DNA of 64,000 nt from positions 4,402,001 to 4,466,000 of the forward strand of contig NZ_CP019966.1 in NCBI RefSeq assembly GCF_003031265.1. The letters run 5' to 3'. This DNA is from Rhodopseudomonas palustris (lineage in GTDB: Bacteria; Pseudomonadota; Alphaproteobacteria; Rhizobiales; Xanthobacteraceae). Under the pieces are notes generated by a model. That model ran no database searches, was not told where the DNA came from, and saw only the letters and a list, made by a program, of their open reading frames with translations. A program made the position numbers and the translations under genes. Shown here piece by piece: positions 47,024-55,629 of this stretch. Position 1 is the stretch's first letter. Every line of letters starts with the position of its first letter.

Positions 47024-48006
47024 AGCGCTCTAGGATGGCGGCCGCGAGTACGGCCGGCGATGCAGCGGGCACGAGCAGCCCCGTCACACCGTCTTCGACC
47101 GCGTCGACATTGCCGCAGAGAGAGGCGATCGTCGACACGCCTCTGGCCAGTCCTTCGAGCAACGCGTTTGAGCCCCCTCCTGATGCGAGGGTATCACCGC
47201 GAGATCGCAGGCCGTGGCCAGCTGCGCCGCCGCATCGCTGCGTTCGCCGATCCCGATCAGCCTGTCCCAATCCCCAGGCCTGAGGCGCGGGCGTCGAGCG
47301 CGGCCCCACCCAGACCTTCATCGCGACCGATCAGAACCAACCGCCAGTCGGCAGGCAGCGGGTCTCTGACTAGACCGAGACCATCGATCAGGTCAGCGCG
47401 CCCCTTGTACGGAATCAGATTGGCGACCACCATGATGGCTTGGCTGTCAGCAGCCAGCCCCATTGCCGCCCAAGCGCCGCACGAGCCGGCTTGTCCGGGC
47501 AGGATATCGCCGTTTGTGAATTAGTCCAACCTTCTGCCGGATCGGCGGACTCGTCGACCGGCTCCGCAACCACCGTCGTCGAATTGACCAGCAGCGCCAA
47601 TGTCCGGCGATGGAGCGCGCACTCGATCGACCGAAATCTCGGATACGCCTGGCGATTGTTCGCAGCCATCGACGGCTGACGATGATCGGCCAATTGCCTG
47701 CGAGCAGCGCGGTCAAGTGACCGAGCAGCGTCGGTTCGGGTAGAAAAGGTGTCGAAGTCCAGACGAAGAACCCGAAACTGCAGAGCCAGTTCTGCGCACG
47801 GTGGTACGCACCCAGCCCAGCCCTGCGGCGCCCGACGAGCGGTACGCCGGCAGCTAGGATCGCCGGTTCGAGCGCTCCACTGCGCACCCTGGCATGAAGA
47901 TGCATGTCGAGGCCGCGACGTTTCAGTGGAGGAAGTAGCTGGGCGAGATGGCACTCGGCGCCCCCGACGCTGAGATGCGGCCCGATGACCAGGATGCCGG
48001 GTGGTG

Positions 48007-48852
48007 TCACGATTTGCGGGCCACCGCGACCCAGTATGGCGGTTGATCTGAGAACACTGGAGCCTCGCATCCTGCGGCGACGAGCATGGTAGTGATATCT
48101 GCGCGCGAAAATCGTTGCTCCAGCTGCGTCCCGAAACGGTCACGGGCATCGGTGCGCATCACGTAAAGGCCCTTGTCGCGATAATAAGCCAATGGCCACG
48201 AATCGACACAAGCACCAGCTCTATCCGCGAGTTGCGCCAAGCGCGCGAGCGGCCAGTAAACGACTGCAGCCAAAACGTTACTCATCGCGTAGCTCAGGCC
48301 GTGGGGGCTATGCGACAGAATGCGCCGCACTAGTTCCGAAGCACGCCATAGGGCGCGAAACCAGCCCGCGCGATTTTCGAAATCATAATATAGATACAGC
48401 AAAATCGGTGCACCCGGCTTCAGCTTGGCGGCCACCGATCGCACCGCCTCCGCAGTGTCCGGCACGTGGTGCAAGACACCCAGGCTATAGATGAAGTCCA
48501 GGCTGCCATCGGCCACCGGCAAAGCTTCGACCGAAGCCTCTCGAAATTCGACGTTTTCGTGCCCGGCGAGATTTCGGCGCGCGACGTTCAATGCTTCGGT
48601 GCTGGCGTCGATGCACAGCAGACGTCGGACCCTGGGAGCGACCAGTTGGGCCCACCGCCCGCTCCCGCATCCGACGTCCATGCCTACGGCATCGCTCGGC
48701 AGCGCTTCCCACGGAAACAGGGCGAAGTAATCCTGCCAGATGCGATCCCGGTCGGCAGCGGATAGCGTACTCTGATCAAATCGCGACCACTCGTCGCCGA
48801 AGCCTCGCACGACTGCCTTGTCAAGGTTTCTCAACTCCGGGTTCACATCCAT
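48007..48852 (-). CDS. SAM-dependent methyltransferase (type 11)
   Basis: This 281-residue class I methyltransferase has motif I 'MDVGCGSGRWAQLVAP', 'LCIDASTEALNVARRNLA', motif II/III 'LDFIYSLGVLHHVPDTAEAV' and 'LKPGAPILLYLYYDF'. The fold fits small-molecule or sugar methylation. ATG 48852 overlaps the asnB stop by ten bases (ATGGATGTGA), and a longer upstream frame would lie inside asnB. It likely methylates a sugar or uronamide of the polysaccharide (context only). The next gene, a glycosyltransferase, is dead. Confidence 0.88.
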   Translation of the reverse strand: MDVNPELRNLDKAVVRGFGDEWSRFDQSTLSAADRDRIWQDYFALFPWEALPSDAVGMDVGCGSGRWAQLVAPRVRRLLCIDASTEALNVARRNLAGHENVEFREASVEALPVADGSLDFIYSLGVLHHVPDTAEAVRSVAAKLKPGAPILLYLYYDFENRAGWFRALWRASELVRRILSHSPHGLSYAMSNVLAAVVYWPLARLAQLADRAGACVDSWPLAYYRDKGLYVMRTDARDRFGTQLEQRFSRADITTMLVAAGCEAPVFSDQPPYWVAVARKS

Positions 48853-50759
48853 CGTCGCCTCCAAGATTCGAACATTAGCAGCGTCCAGAGCTGGTAAGCG
48901 TGGTTGCGGCGGCACGTAAGATGTTGTCGCCAAAGCTCCCGCGCCGGTGCCGGCTCGAGCAGACCGCCGCCATACCGTGCGGGCTCGAGCAAGTCTTCAG
49001 CCCAGCATCGCAGCGGGCCTCGTAACCAGTCGGCCAACGGGATTCCAAATCCCATTTTCGGCCGGTCGATCAATCGCGGAGGGACGAAACGGTCGAGGAC
49101 CCGGCGAAGAATCCATTTGGTCTCGCCGTTGCGCACTAGGAAACGTCTGGGCAGCCGCCATGCGAATTCCACGACGCGATGATCGAGCAACGGGGGCCGC
49201 GCTTCCAGTGATACGGCCATGGAGGCGCGATCCACCTTCTGCATGATATCATCCGGCAGATACGTCATGGTGTCGGTGAAGCGCATCCGATCCAAAATAT
49301 CAAGGTCGGGAATCAATTGACCAGAGTCGGCGTCGTACTCTGGGGCGGAAAGGTGATCCATCGGCTCTGGTACCTGGCTGACCAGACGACGGTAAAGGCC
49401 ATTGGCGTCGAGCGGCAGCACGCTGGCCAGCTTGGCCAACTTGTCTCCCGGCTGGGCCGGCAGAAACCCGCGTGGCACCGCCCGCGCTATACCGTCAACC
49501 AGACCTGGGGGCACCTGGCCCAATACGCCGGCGATCAGGCGGCGTATTGCCGGCGGAATCGCAACGATACGCCGCCAATCCCGGGCGGCTACCAGATAGC
49601 GATTATAGCCGCCGAACAGTTCGTCGCCGCCATCGCCGGACAGCGCCACCGTGACGTGCGCGCGCGTCAGCTTCGACACTAGATGCGTCGGGATCTGCGA
49701 CGAGTCCGCAAACGGCTCATCGTACATCTCGGCGAGCTGAGGAACCACGCCGAGGGCATCTGCGGCGGTGATCACCAGCTCGGTGTGCGTGGTACCGAGA
49801 TGCTTGGCGACGGCGGCAGCGTGCGCCGACTCATCGAAGCCGAAATCTCCGAAGCCGATCGAAAAGGTCCGCACCGTGCCCTTGCCGGCCGCGATCATCA
49901 GGGCGGCGACGGCGGACGAATCGACGCCGCCGGACAGGAACGCTCCGAGAGAGACGTCCGAGATCATCTGGCGCTTGACGGCATCGGCGAGTAAGGTGGC
50001 AAGCTGGTCGACGGCCTCGGAGTCAGACACCTCGAGCTGAGCTAGACGCCCCGCCGCGACCGCGTCGTCGAGCCGCCAGTAGCGCGCCCGCGTGATCCTT
50101 CCGCCACCATCGAACGAGACCATCTCGCCCGGCATCACCTTTTCCACTCCTCTAAAGATCGCATGCGGGGCCGGCACGTAACCGAAGCGCAAGAAGCTCG
50201 CCAGCGCGCGCGGGTCAATCTGCGGCGTCTCCAGGAAAGCCGGCCGCAGCGCCTTCAATTCCGAACCAAACGCGATGCGGTGCCCAATGCAGGCGAAGGT
50301 CAGCGGCTTGATGCCGATCCGGTCGCGAACCAGATGCAGAACGCTCTCGCGGCGGTCCCACAGTGCAATCGCATACATCCCGTTCAATTCGGCAAGCGTC
50401 GTCTTGAGACCGCGCCGCGCGACGCTCTCTAGCATCACTTCGGTGTCGGAATGACCACGCCAATTGATCGTGGCCAGCGCTGGATGACGACGCATGTCCT
50501 CGGCGTTGTAGATTTCGCCGTTGTAACTGACTACCCATCGGCCATCGGCGGACTGCATCGGTTGGGCACCGGCAGCGGTGAGGTCGAGAATCGAAAGCCG
50601 GCGGTGCGAAAGAGCGAGGCCGGACGCAGCATCGACCCAGACCCCGCCCGCATCCGGACCTCGATGCACCATTGCGTTGGCCATGCCCTCCCCTAGCCGC
50701 AACAGCTCAAGCTCGTTGCCGACGAGTCTTGGATCGATCAAGCCAGCGATGCCACACAT
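48843..50759 (-). CDS. asnB: asparagine synthase-like glutamine amidotransferase
   Basis: This 638-residue protein has a class II glutaminase domain with catalytic Cys2 ('MCGIAGLIDPR'), 'VSYNGEIYNAEDMR' and 'HRGPDAGGVW', then a synthetase domain with the PP-loop 'AFLSGGVDSSAVAALM' near residue 270 and 'LSGDGGDELFGGYNRY'. AsnB makes asparagine, but family members in polysaccharide loci amidate uronic acids. Its neighbour is a nucleotide-sugar dehydrogenase that makes a uronic acid, so the second role is more likely here. Confidence 0.92.
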   Translation of the reverse strand: MCGIAGLIDPRLVGNELELLRLGEGMANAMVHRGPDAGGVWVDAASGLALSHRRLSILDLTAAGAQPMQSADGRWVVSYNGEIYNAEDMRRHPALATINWRGHSDTEVMLESVARRGLKTTLAELNGMYAIALWDRRESVLHLVRDRIGIKPLTFACIGHRIAFGSELKALRPAFLETPQIDPRALASFLRFGYVPAPHAIFRGVEKVMPGEMVSFDGGGRITRARYWRLDDAVAAGRLAQLEVSDSEAVDQLATLLADAVKRQMISDVSLGAFLSGGVDSSAVAALMIAAGKGTVRTFSIGFGDFGFDESAHAAAVAKHLGTTHTELVITAADALGVVPQLAEMYDEPFADSSQIPTHLVSKLTRAHVTVALSGDGGDELFGGYNRYLVAARDWRRIVAIPPAIRRLIAGVLGQVPPGLVDGIARAVPRGFLPAQPGDKLAKLASVLPLDANGLYRRLVSQVPEPMDHLSAPEYDADSGQLIPDLDILDRMRFTDTMTYLPDDIMQKVDRASMAVSLEARPPLLDHRVVEFAWRLPRRFLVRNGETKWILRRVLDRFVPPRLIDRPKMGFGIPLADWLRGPLRCWAEDLLEPARYGGGLLEPAPARELWRQHLTCRRNHAYQLWTLLMFESWRRRWM

Positions 50760-50893
50760 GTTACTACCCTCGTTGCTGGCGTAGCCGGCCGGCGTGCGAT
50801 CGCCGTAGATCGCTGCAATTTAACGCGAGGGCGATTTGCAGCAGGCAGCGAACGATCATCAAGCGACTGCCCCTTCTGGTGCGGGCCACCGTG

Positions 50894-52213
50894 TCACAAC
50901 CGCCAGAGCGTCACGCCCTCCGGCCGCATGGCCGGATCGACCCGCGATTTGACGTCGACAACGACGCCGCTTCCATCCCGGAGCAATTCCCGGATTAGGT
51001 CCCAACCTCGTTCCAGATAGTCGCGATGGCTGACCGCCAAGATCACCGCGTCCGCGGGCGCCAAGTCTTGCAGACGTTGCAGCACGATGCCATATTCGTG
51101 TTGCGCATCGGCAGGATCGGCGTGAGGATCGTGCACAGCGACTGTCAGACCAAACCGTTGAAGGCCGCGGATTACGTCGACTACTTTCGAATTGCGCAGG
51201 TCAGGCACATCTTCCTTGAACGTGATCCCCAGCACCGCCACGCGTCCCTGCGTGACGCCCCGGAGCATCAACAGGCGGGCGCACTCCTCGGCCACGCGCG
51301 CCCCGACGCCGTCGTTGATCCGGCGGCCGGCCAATATGACCTCGGGGTGATAGCCGGCTATCTCGGCGCGATGGGTGAGGTAGTAAGGGTCGACGCCGAT
51401 ACAGTGACCGCCGACCAAGCCTGGCATGAACGGCAGAAAATTCCACTTGGTGCTGGCGGCGGCGAGGACGTCTGCCGTATCGATACCGAGTCGATGGAAG
51501 ATCACCGACAGTTCGTTCATCAGGGCGATGTTGAGATCCCGCTGCGTGTTCTCGATCACCTTGGCGGCTTCGGCGACCTTGATGGTCGCGGCGCGGTAAA
51601 TCCCGGCCTTGACCACTAAGCCGTACACCGCGGCTACCACGTCCAGAGTTTCCGGAGTCTGCCCCGACACCACCTTCTGAATCGTCTCGAAGCGATGCTG
51701 CCTGTCGCCCGGATTAATCCGCTCGGGGCTGTAGCCGACCGTGAAATCGTCCGGCGCGCGCAGGCCCGAAGCCCGTTCAAGGACCGGCACGCAGTGTTCC
51801 TCCGTGGCGCCGGGATAGACCGTCGATTCATACACGACGATGGCGCCGCGCTTGAGAGCGCGCCCGACCGTCTCAGATGCGCGCGTCAAGGCGCTTAGGT
51901 CGGGCCGCTTCGCCAAGTCGATCGGCGTCGGCACCGTGACGATGTGGAAATCGCAATCGGCGAGGTCGGTCGGGTCGGCCGTGTAGCGAACCGGCGCGGC
52001 CGAGAGTTCGTCGGCGTTCACCTCGTTGGTCCTGTCCCGGCCGGTCCGGAGTTCGTCGATCCGCGTCGCGTCGATGTCGAAGCCGACAACCGGGACGCCG
52101 GCACGCCCGAAGGCCACTGCGACCGGCAAGCCGACATAGCCGAGGCCGACGACGGCTATGCGACGCCGTTTCTGCTGACCCGGTGACGAGGCGAGATTCG
52201 AAGGCATGTCCAT
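50894..52213 (-). CDS. nucleotide-sugar dehydrogenase (UDP-HexNAc type)
   Basis: This 439-residue enzyme oxidises C6 of a UDP-sugar to a uronic acid. It has the NAD motif 'IAVVGLGYVGLPVAVAFGRA', 'VVYESTVYPGATEEHCVPVL', 'VGYSPERINPGDRQHRF', and the catalytic Cys in 'GLVGGHCIGVDPYYLTHRAE'. The GHCIGVDPYYL form is that of WbpA/TviB-type UDP-N-acetylhexosamine dehydrogenases, unlike the Ugd at 11292. I start at ATG 52213; ATG 52228 and an earlier start at 52264 are possible. It lies between the ColD-like gene and asnB on the same strand. Confidence 0.9.
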   Translation of the reverse strand: MDMPSNLASSPGQQKRRRIAVVGLGYVGLPVAVAFGRAGVPVVGFDIDATRIDELRTGRDRTNEVNADELSAAPVRYTADPTDLADCDFHIVTVPTPIDLAKRPDLSALTRASETVGRALKRGAIVVYESTVYPGATEEHCVPVLERASGLRAPDDFTVGYSPERINPGDRQHRFETIQKVVSGQTPETLDVVAAVYGLVVKAGIYRAATIKVAEAAKVIENTQRDLNIALMNELSVIFHRLGIDTADVLAAASTKWNFLPFMPGLVGGHCIGVDPYYLTHRAEIAGYHPEVILAGRRINDGVGARVAEECARLLMLRGVTQGRVAVLGITFKEDVPDLRNSKVVDVIRGLQRFGLTVAVHDPHADPADAQHEYGIVLQRLQDLAPADAVILAVSHRDYLERGWDLIRELLRDGSGVVVDVKSRVDPAMRPEGVTLWRL

Positions 52214-52312
52214 GATGACCGTCAACATTCGCGAGGCGCCGTCCTGCGGGAACGACGCGCACAAACCAATCCTTACCGCTCCACCGGCGCCAGCGTGCCG
52301 CCCCCGCCCCCG

Positions 52313-53485
52313 TCATTGCACGGCGTTGATGATCTCGCACAATTTGTCGATTTCGTCGCCCCTAAGATCGGGGAAGTTGCCGATGTAGAAACCGTAGAAA
52401 TGAATGTGTTCAACCTCAGGAAACAGCTTATGGTGCCCCTCTGGAACTATGCCTTTGAGATAGGGCTGGCGAATCTGGTTGCCGCCGCCGGCGCTGCCGC
52501 GGCGGAATTCGATGCCGGCCTCGCGCATCCGGGTCATCAGACGCTGCACCAGCCCGTCATCGGCGTCCTTTAGCACGATGTTGAATGCATAGTTGCTGCA
52601 TCCCTCGAACTTAAAGTCGGTGCGGTATTTCGACGAATCCAGCTGGCGCATGAAGCGATGCAGGTTCTCGTTGCGTCGGGCCACGGCGGCATCGAGCCGC
52701 TTCAGCTGGCTGCGTCCGAGAATGCCCCCGAGCTCGGTGTTGCGCATGTTGTAGGCTGGAAACGCGAATATGAAGTCCGGATTGAGCTCCGGGTAGTCGC
52801 TGACGTAACGGCTGCGAAGCTCGGGATCGTTTGATTCGCGCACCATGCCATGGGACCGCAGCATCCTGATCTGCTGATAGACCTCCGGATCGTCGGTGCA
52901 CACCATGCCGCCTTCGATCGTGCTCATGTGATGTGCGTAATAGTAGGAAAAATTCGAGATCCAGCCGATCGACCCGAGCCGCCGGCCGTTATGGGTCGCG
53001 CCGTGGGACTCGCATACGTCTTCGATCAGCGGCACGTTGCGGCGCTTCAGTTCCGCGATCAGTTCGTCGTCCAAGCCGTCGAACCCCTGGACATGAGTGA
53101 GAAAGACGGCGCGGGTTCTATCGGTGAGCTTGGCGAGCACCTGGCGTGCATCCATCGCCAGCGATCGCCGATCGATATCGACGAACACCGGCATGAAGCC
53201 GTTCTGAAGAACCGACGAGATGTCCGAGACCCAGGTCAGGGGCGGCACGATCACCTCACCACCTTCAGGATGGCGGATCTTGAGGATTGCCATGGTAAGA
53301 AGATTAGCCGATGCGCCCGAATTGACGAACACGCTGTACTTTACCCCCAACCAATTCGACCACTCGTTCTCGAAGGCGCGGACATTGTGGCTATGAGTGA
53401 GCATCGGATCGTCTTGCTGGAGATGAGCGATCACCGCGTCTAGATCCTCGCGCGAGATGTTGTTGCGCATCAATGGAAACTGCAT
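52313..53485 (-). CDS. DegT/DnrJ/EryC1-fold PLP enzyme with His for Lys (ColD-like 3-dehydratase)
   Basis: This 390-residue protein has the sugar-aminotransferase fold: 'YSVFVNSGASANLLTMAIL' binds PLP phosphate, and 'VPLIEDVCESHGATHNGRRL' carries the cofactor Asp. The active-site stretch is 'SNFSYYYAHHMSTIEGGM'. Aligned with ArnB-type enzymes, residue 185 is His where the Schiff-base Lys should be. ColD and the CDP-hexulose 3-dehydratase (E1) have the same His and remove a C3 hydroxyl instead of transaminating. So deoxygenation at C3 of a 4-keto sugar is likely. ATG 53485 is preferred; a longer frame reads into the inverted repeat. Confidence 0.87.
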   Translation of the reverse strand: MQFPLMRNNISREDLDAVIAHLQQDDPMLTHSHNVRAFENEWSNWLGVKYSVFVNSGASANLLTMAILKIRHPEGGEVIVPPLTWVSDISSVLQNGFMPVFVDIDRRSLAMDARQVLAKLTDRTRAVFLTHVQGFDGLDDELIAELKRRNVPLIEDVCESHGATHNGRRLGSIGWISNFSYYYAHHMSTIEGGMVCTDDPEVYQQIRMLRSHGMVRESNDPELRSRYVSDYPELNPDFIFAFPAYNMRNTELGGILGRSQLKRLDAAVARRNENLHRFMRQLDSSKYRTDFKFEGCSNYAFNIVLKDADDGLVQRLMTRMREAGIEFRRGSAGGGNQIRQPYLKGIVPEGHHKLFPEVEHIHFYGFYIGNFPDLRGDEIDKLCEIINAVQ

Positions 53486-53537
53486 GAAGACTCCAACTTT
53501 GTCTGTCGAATGGTGAGATTCGAAGCGCGTCCTCGGC

Positions 53538-54503
53538 TCACCGAAGCGTCTCTTGGAATGATTTGATTTGTTCGGTAACGGCGTTTGGTCCGATGCCGAC
53601 CTGTTCATGGAGTTCGGCGCGGCTGCCAAGTTCGAAGCGGTAGCCGCCCTCGACACCGATGTTCAAGAGCCGGCCGGACAGGCCGCGCCGTGCGATGAAC
53701 TCGAACAGCAGCGCGTCCATGCCGCCGCGGCCGCGGAAGCCTTCCTCCAGGCTGACCAGTCCGGCATAGCCGGACAGCTCTGCCGCCAGAGCATCGCAGT
53801 CGAATCGCGCCAGGTCGAACAGATCGATCACCCCGACGGCGTCCCCGGTCTCGGCCGCGAGTCGGTCGGCCGCCGCGAACGCGGTGTGCAGCATGTAGCC
53901 GGTCGCCACCAGGCATAGCCGCGCGCCGCGGCGGTGGACGTGGAAGCCGGCGCCGAGGTCCGGCGGGGTGTTGTACACTACGGGCAGAAGCTGAGCGTCG
54001 AACCGAAGATATTTCGGGCCCGGCGCTGATACGCAGTGATCGAACAGCGACGCCGCCGTGACGTGGTCCGCCGGCGACAGTACCTGCATGTTCGGCAGTG
54101 CCCGCATCAGCGTCAGGTCCTCGTAGCACTGGTGCGTCGGACCCGACACCACGTAGCTGTAGCCGGCCCCAACCCCGATCAGGTTGACGTTCATCGGCCG
54201 CACCGTTGACAGCAGCGCCAAGCTGACCCGGATTTGCTCGTAGCAGCGCATCGTGATGAATGGCGCGATTGCGTAGGCGAATAGCTTGTAGCCTTCCAGC
54301 GCCAGACCCGCCGACACGTTGATCAGCTGCTGCTCGGCGATCCCGACGTTGACGAAGCGCTGCGGATAGTCGCCGCGGATCCGGTCCAGCACCGGCGACC
54401 CGAAATCCGCGCAAGCGAAGAAGATCGCCTCGTCGTCCTCCATAGCGCGCCAGATCCGCTCCAGGAACGCGTCGCGCATCGCAATCGGTCTGGCGTCGCT
54501 CAC
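53538..54503 (-). CDS. transketolase, C-terminal subunit, copy 2
   Basis: This 321-residue protein is identical to the copy at 43057-44040 over its first 319 residues, including the catalytic Glu in 'NVGIAEQQLINV'. After 'QETL' it has only Arg and a stop, because the repeat ends here. It starts at GTG 54503, overlapping the N-terminal subunit by four bases. The ColD-like gene begins 52 bases downstream, so copy 2 heads the minus-strand operon. Confidence 0.93.
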   Translation of the reverse strand: MSDARPIAMRDAFLERIWRAMEDDEAIFFACADFGSPVLDRIRGDYPQRFVNVGIAEQQLINVSAGLALEGYKLFAYAIAPFITMRCYEQIRVSLALLSTVRPMNVNLIGVGAGYSYVVSGPTHQCYEDLTLMRALPNMQVLSPADHVTAASLFDHCVSAPGPKYLRFDAQLLPVVYNTPPDLGAGFHVHRRGARLCLVATGYMLHTAFAAADRLAAETGDAVGVIDLFDLARFDCDALAAELSGYAGLVSLEEGFRGRGGMDALLFEFIARRGLSGRLLNIGVEGGYRFELGSRAELHEQVGIGPNAVTEQIKSFQETLR

Positions 54504-55348
54504 GCGGTCGTCTCCAGCAGGCGGTCGAGCAACTCGCGCTTCGGTGTCAGGATATGCGACAGCGCCACGTTCTCAAGCCCCGGCACGCCGCGGCCCTTTA
54601 CCGTGCGCGCCAGCAGCGCCTTCGGCCGGCCGTCGCGTACCACCTTCATCGCCAGTAGCGCCGCGCGCACCGCCTCGACGTCGTGGCCGTCGACCCGCGC
54701 GCAGCTCCAGCCGAACGCTGTCAACCGCGCCGCCAGATCGTCGTGGCTGACGATGTCGTCGGTGAAGCCAAGCATGCTGATGCGGTTGTCGTCGACGATC
54801 AGATGCAGATTGTCCAGCCCGTGCTGGGCCGCGAACATGATCGCCTCCCAGTTAGCACCCTCGTGCAGTTCGCCGTCGCCGGTGACGACGAACACGCTGC
54901 GCTCGGCGCCGCCGCCCCGTTGCAAGCCCAACGCCATGCCGCTCGCCACCCCGAGGCCGTGGCCGAGTGAGCCGTTCACCGTCTCGTAGCCGGGAATCAC
55001 CGGATCGGGGATGCCGCCGAGAAAGCTGCCGGCCTGACAGATCCGCGACAGCTCCTCGACCGGGAAAAACCCCAGATCGGCCAGGATCGGATACATGCAG
55101 ATCGAGCCGTGGCCCTTGCTGATCACGCAGCGGTCGCGCTCCGCCGCCAGCGGCCGCTTCGGGTCGAACGCCAGCACCCCACCGTAATACAGCGCCACGA
55201 AGATCTCGATCGAAGACAGCGACGACGCCAGACGCGTCTCCGGCGCCAGAAGGTTCAGCGCAAGCGTCTCGCGCCACACCCACCGCGCACGCGCAGGCAA
55301 GCCCGCCAGCGCGTTCCCGCCGATCCTGAGCCTCGTCTCAGTCGTCAT
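54500..55348 (-). CDS. transketolase, N-terminal (ThDP-binding) subunit, copy 2
   Basis: This 282-residue protein is identical to the product of 42212-43060. ThDP motif 'GDGELHEGANWEA' is present, and start and overlaps are the same. It is transcribed toward the ColD-like, dehydrogenase, asnB and methyltransferase genes. Its promoter must lie within the repeat leader or upstream of 55433, unlike copy 1, which can be read from the hddA promoter. Confidence 0.93.
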   Translation of the reverse strand: MTTETRLRIGGNALAGLPARARWVWRETLALNLLAPETRLASSLSSIEIFVALYYGGVLAFDPKRPLAAERDRCVISKGHGSICMYPILADLGFFPVEELSRICQAGSFLGGIPDPVIPGYETVNGSLGHGLGVASGMALGLQRGGGAERSVFVVTGDGELHEGANWEAIMFAAQHGLDNLHLIVDDNRISMLGFTDDIVSHDDLAARLTAFGWSCARVDGHDVEAVRAALLAMKVVRDGRPKALLARTVKGRGVPGLENVALSHILTPKRELLDRLLETTA

Positions 55349-55406
55349 CCCAGGACCACCCAACCTTCAATCCCAAAAAACCAAAAAAACCAAAACAAAA
55401 AACCTC

Positions 55407-55433
55407 TTACTCGAACCCGTGCGGCTGATAAAG
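55407..55433 (-). pseudogene. 27-bp scar of hddA 3' end
   Basis: These bases are the last eight codons and stop of hddA (encoding LYQPHGFE), carried over with the duplicated transketolase block. No other hddA sequence precedes them. The scar shows that copy 1, next to intact hddA, is the source. Confidence 0.88.
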
Positions 55434-55441
55434 TGATAAAG
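55426..55441. repeat. 8-bp tandem repeat at the duplication junction
   Basis: TGATAAAG occurs twice in a row. The boundary of the inverted repeat falls exactly between the units, suggesting microhomology or slippage during the join. Confidence 0.7.
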
Positions 55442-55629
55442 CGGCATAATGCAGCCGCATCCAACATGGACTGCGACGCCCGCGCGACGGCGCTCCCGGC
55501 GCGCAGCCTGCCTGCATTTCTGCCAACCATCAGTCCGCCGCATTGGACCAGCACCAGGGCTGGCGCGCGTGTCGACGAGGATATATTGCTACGTCGTGCG
55601 AGGGTCTAAACGCTGTGGAACCTGAGGGC

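Larger units (their letters stand above)
45985..47030 (+). mobile_element. IS630-family insertion sequence
   Basis: The element is 1,046 bp. Its ends GAGCGGTTCAT and ATGAAGCGCTC are inverted repeats with one mismatch, and TA flanks both sides (45983-45984 and 47031-47032), the TA target duplication of IS630/Tc1 elements. It carries a two-frame transposase. It is inserted in the glycosyltransferase gene. Confidence 0.92.
45760..48010 (-). pseudogene. glycosyltransferase family 4-like pseudogene, split by IS630
   Basis: Fragments of one glycosyltransferase run along the minus strand: 'GILVIGPHLSVGGAECHL' at the start, 'QAIMVVANLIPYKGRADLID' in the middle, then 'SNALLEGLARGVSTIASL' and 'GVCAEFGFDTIVDHYEWLYR' at the end. 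The reading frame changes at least four times; at ~47170 a G-run one base short turns EGGSN into EGAQT. An IS630 element sits in the C-terminal part. Removing it with one TA restores 'LAAAILDLAHDPER'. The GTG start at 48010 overlaps the methyltransferase stop, so the gene was once coupled to that operon. It is now certainly inactive unless sequencing errors explain the shifts. Confidence 0.85.
53545..55433 (-). repeat. 1,889-bp inverted repeat, copy 2
   Basis: This is the reverse complement of 42127-44015. It contains both transketolase genes, the C-free leader and the last nine codons of hddA including the stop. Divergence is abrupt at both ends. The 9,529 bp between the copies (44016-53544) would invert on recombination. 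Confidence 0.95.

Noticed and set aside
52313..53656. N-terminal extension of the ColD-like enzyme into the inverted repeat
   Set aside because: The added residues are antisense-frame translation of the transketolase end; family homology begins at ATG 53485.
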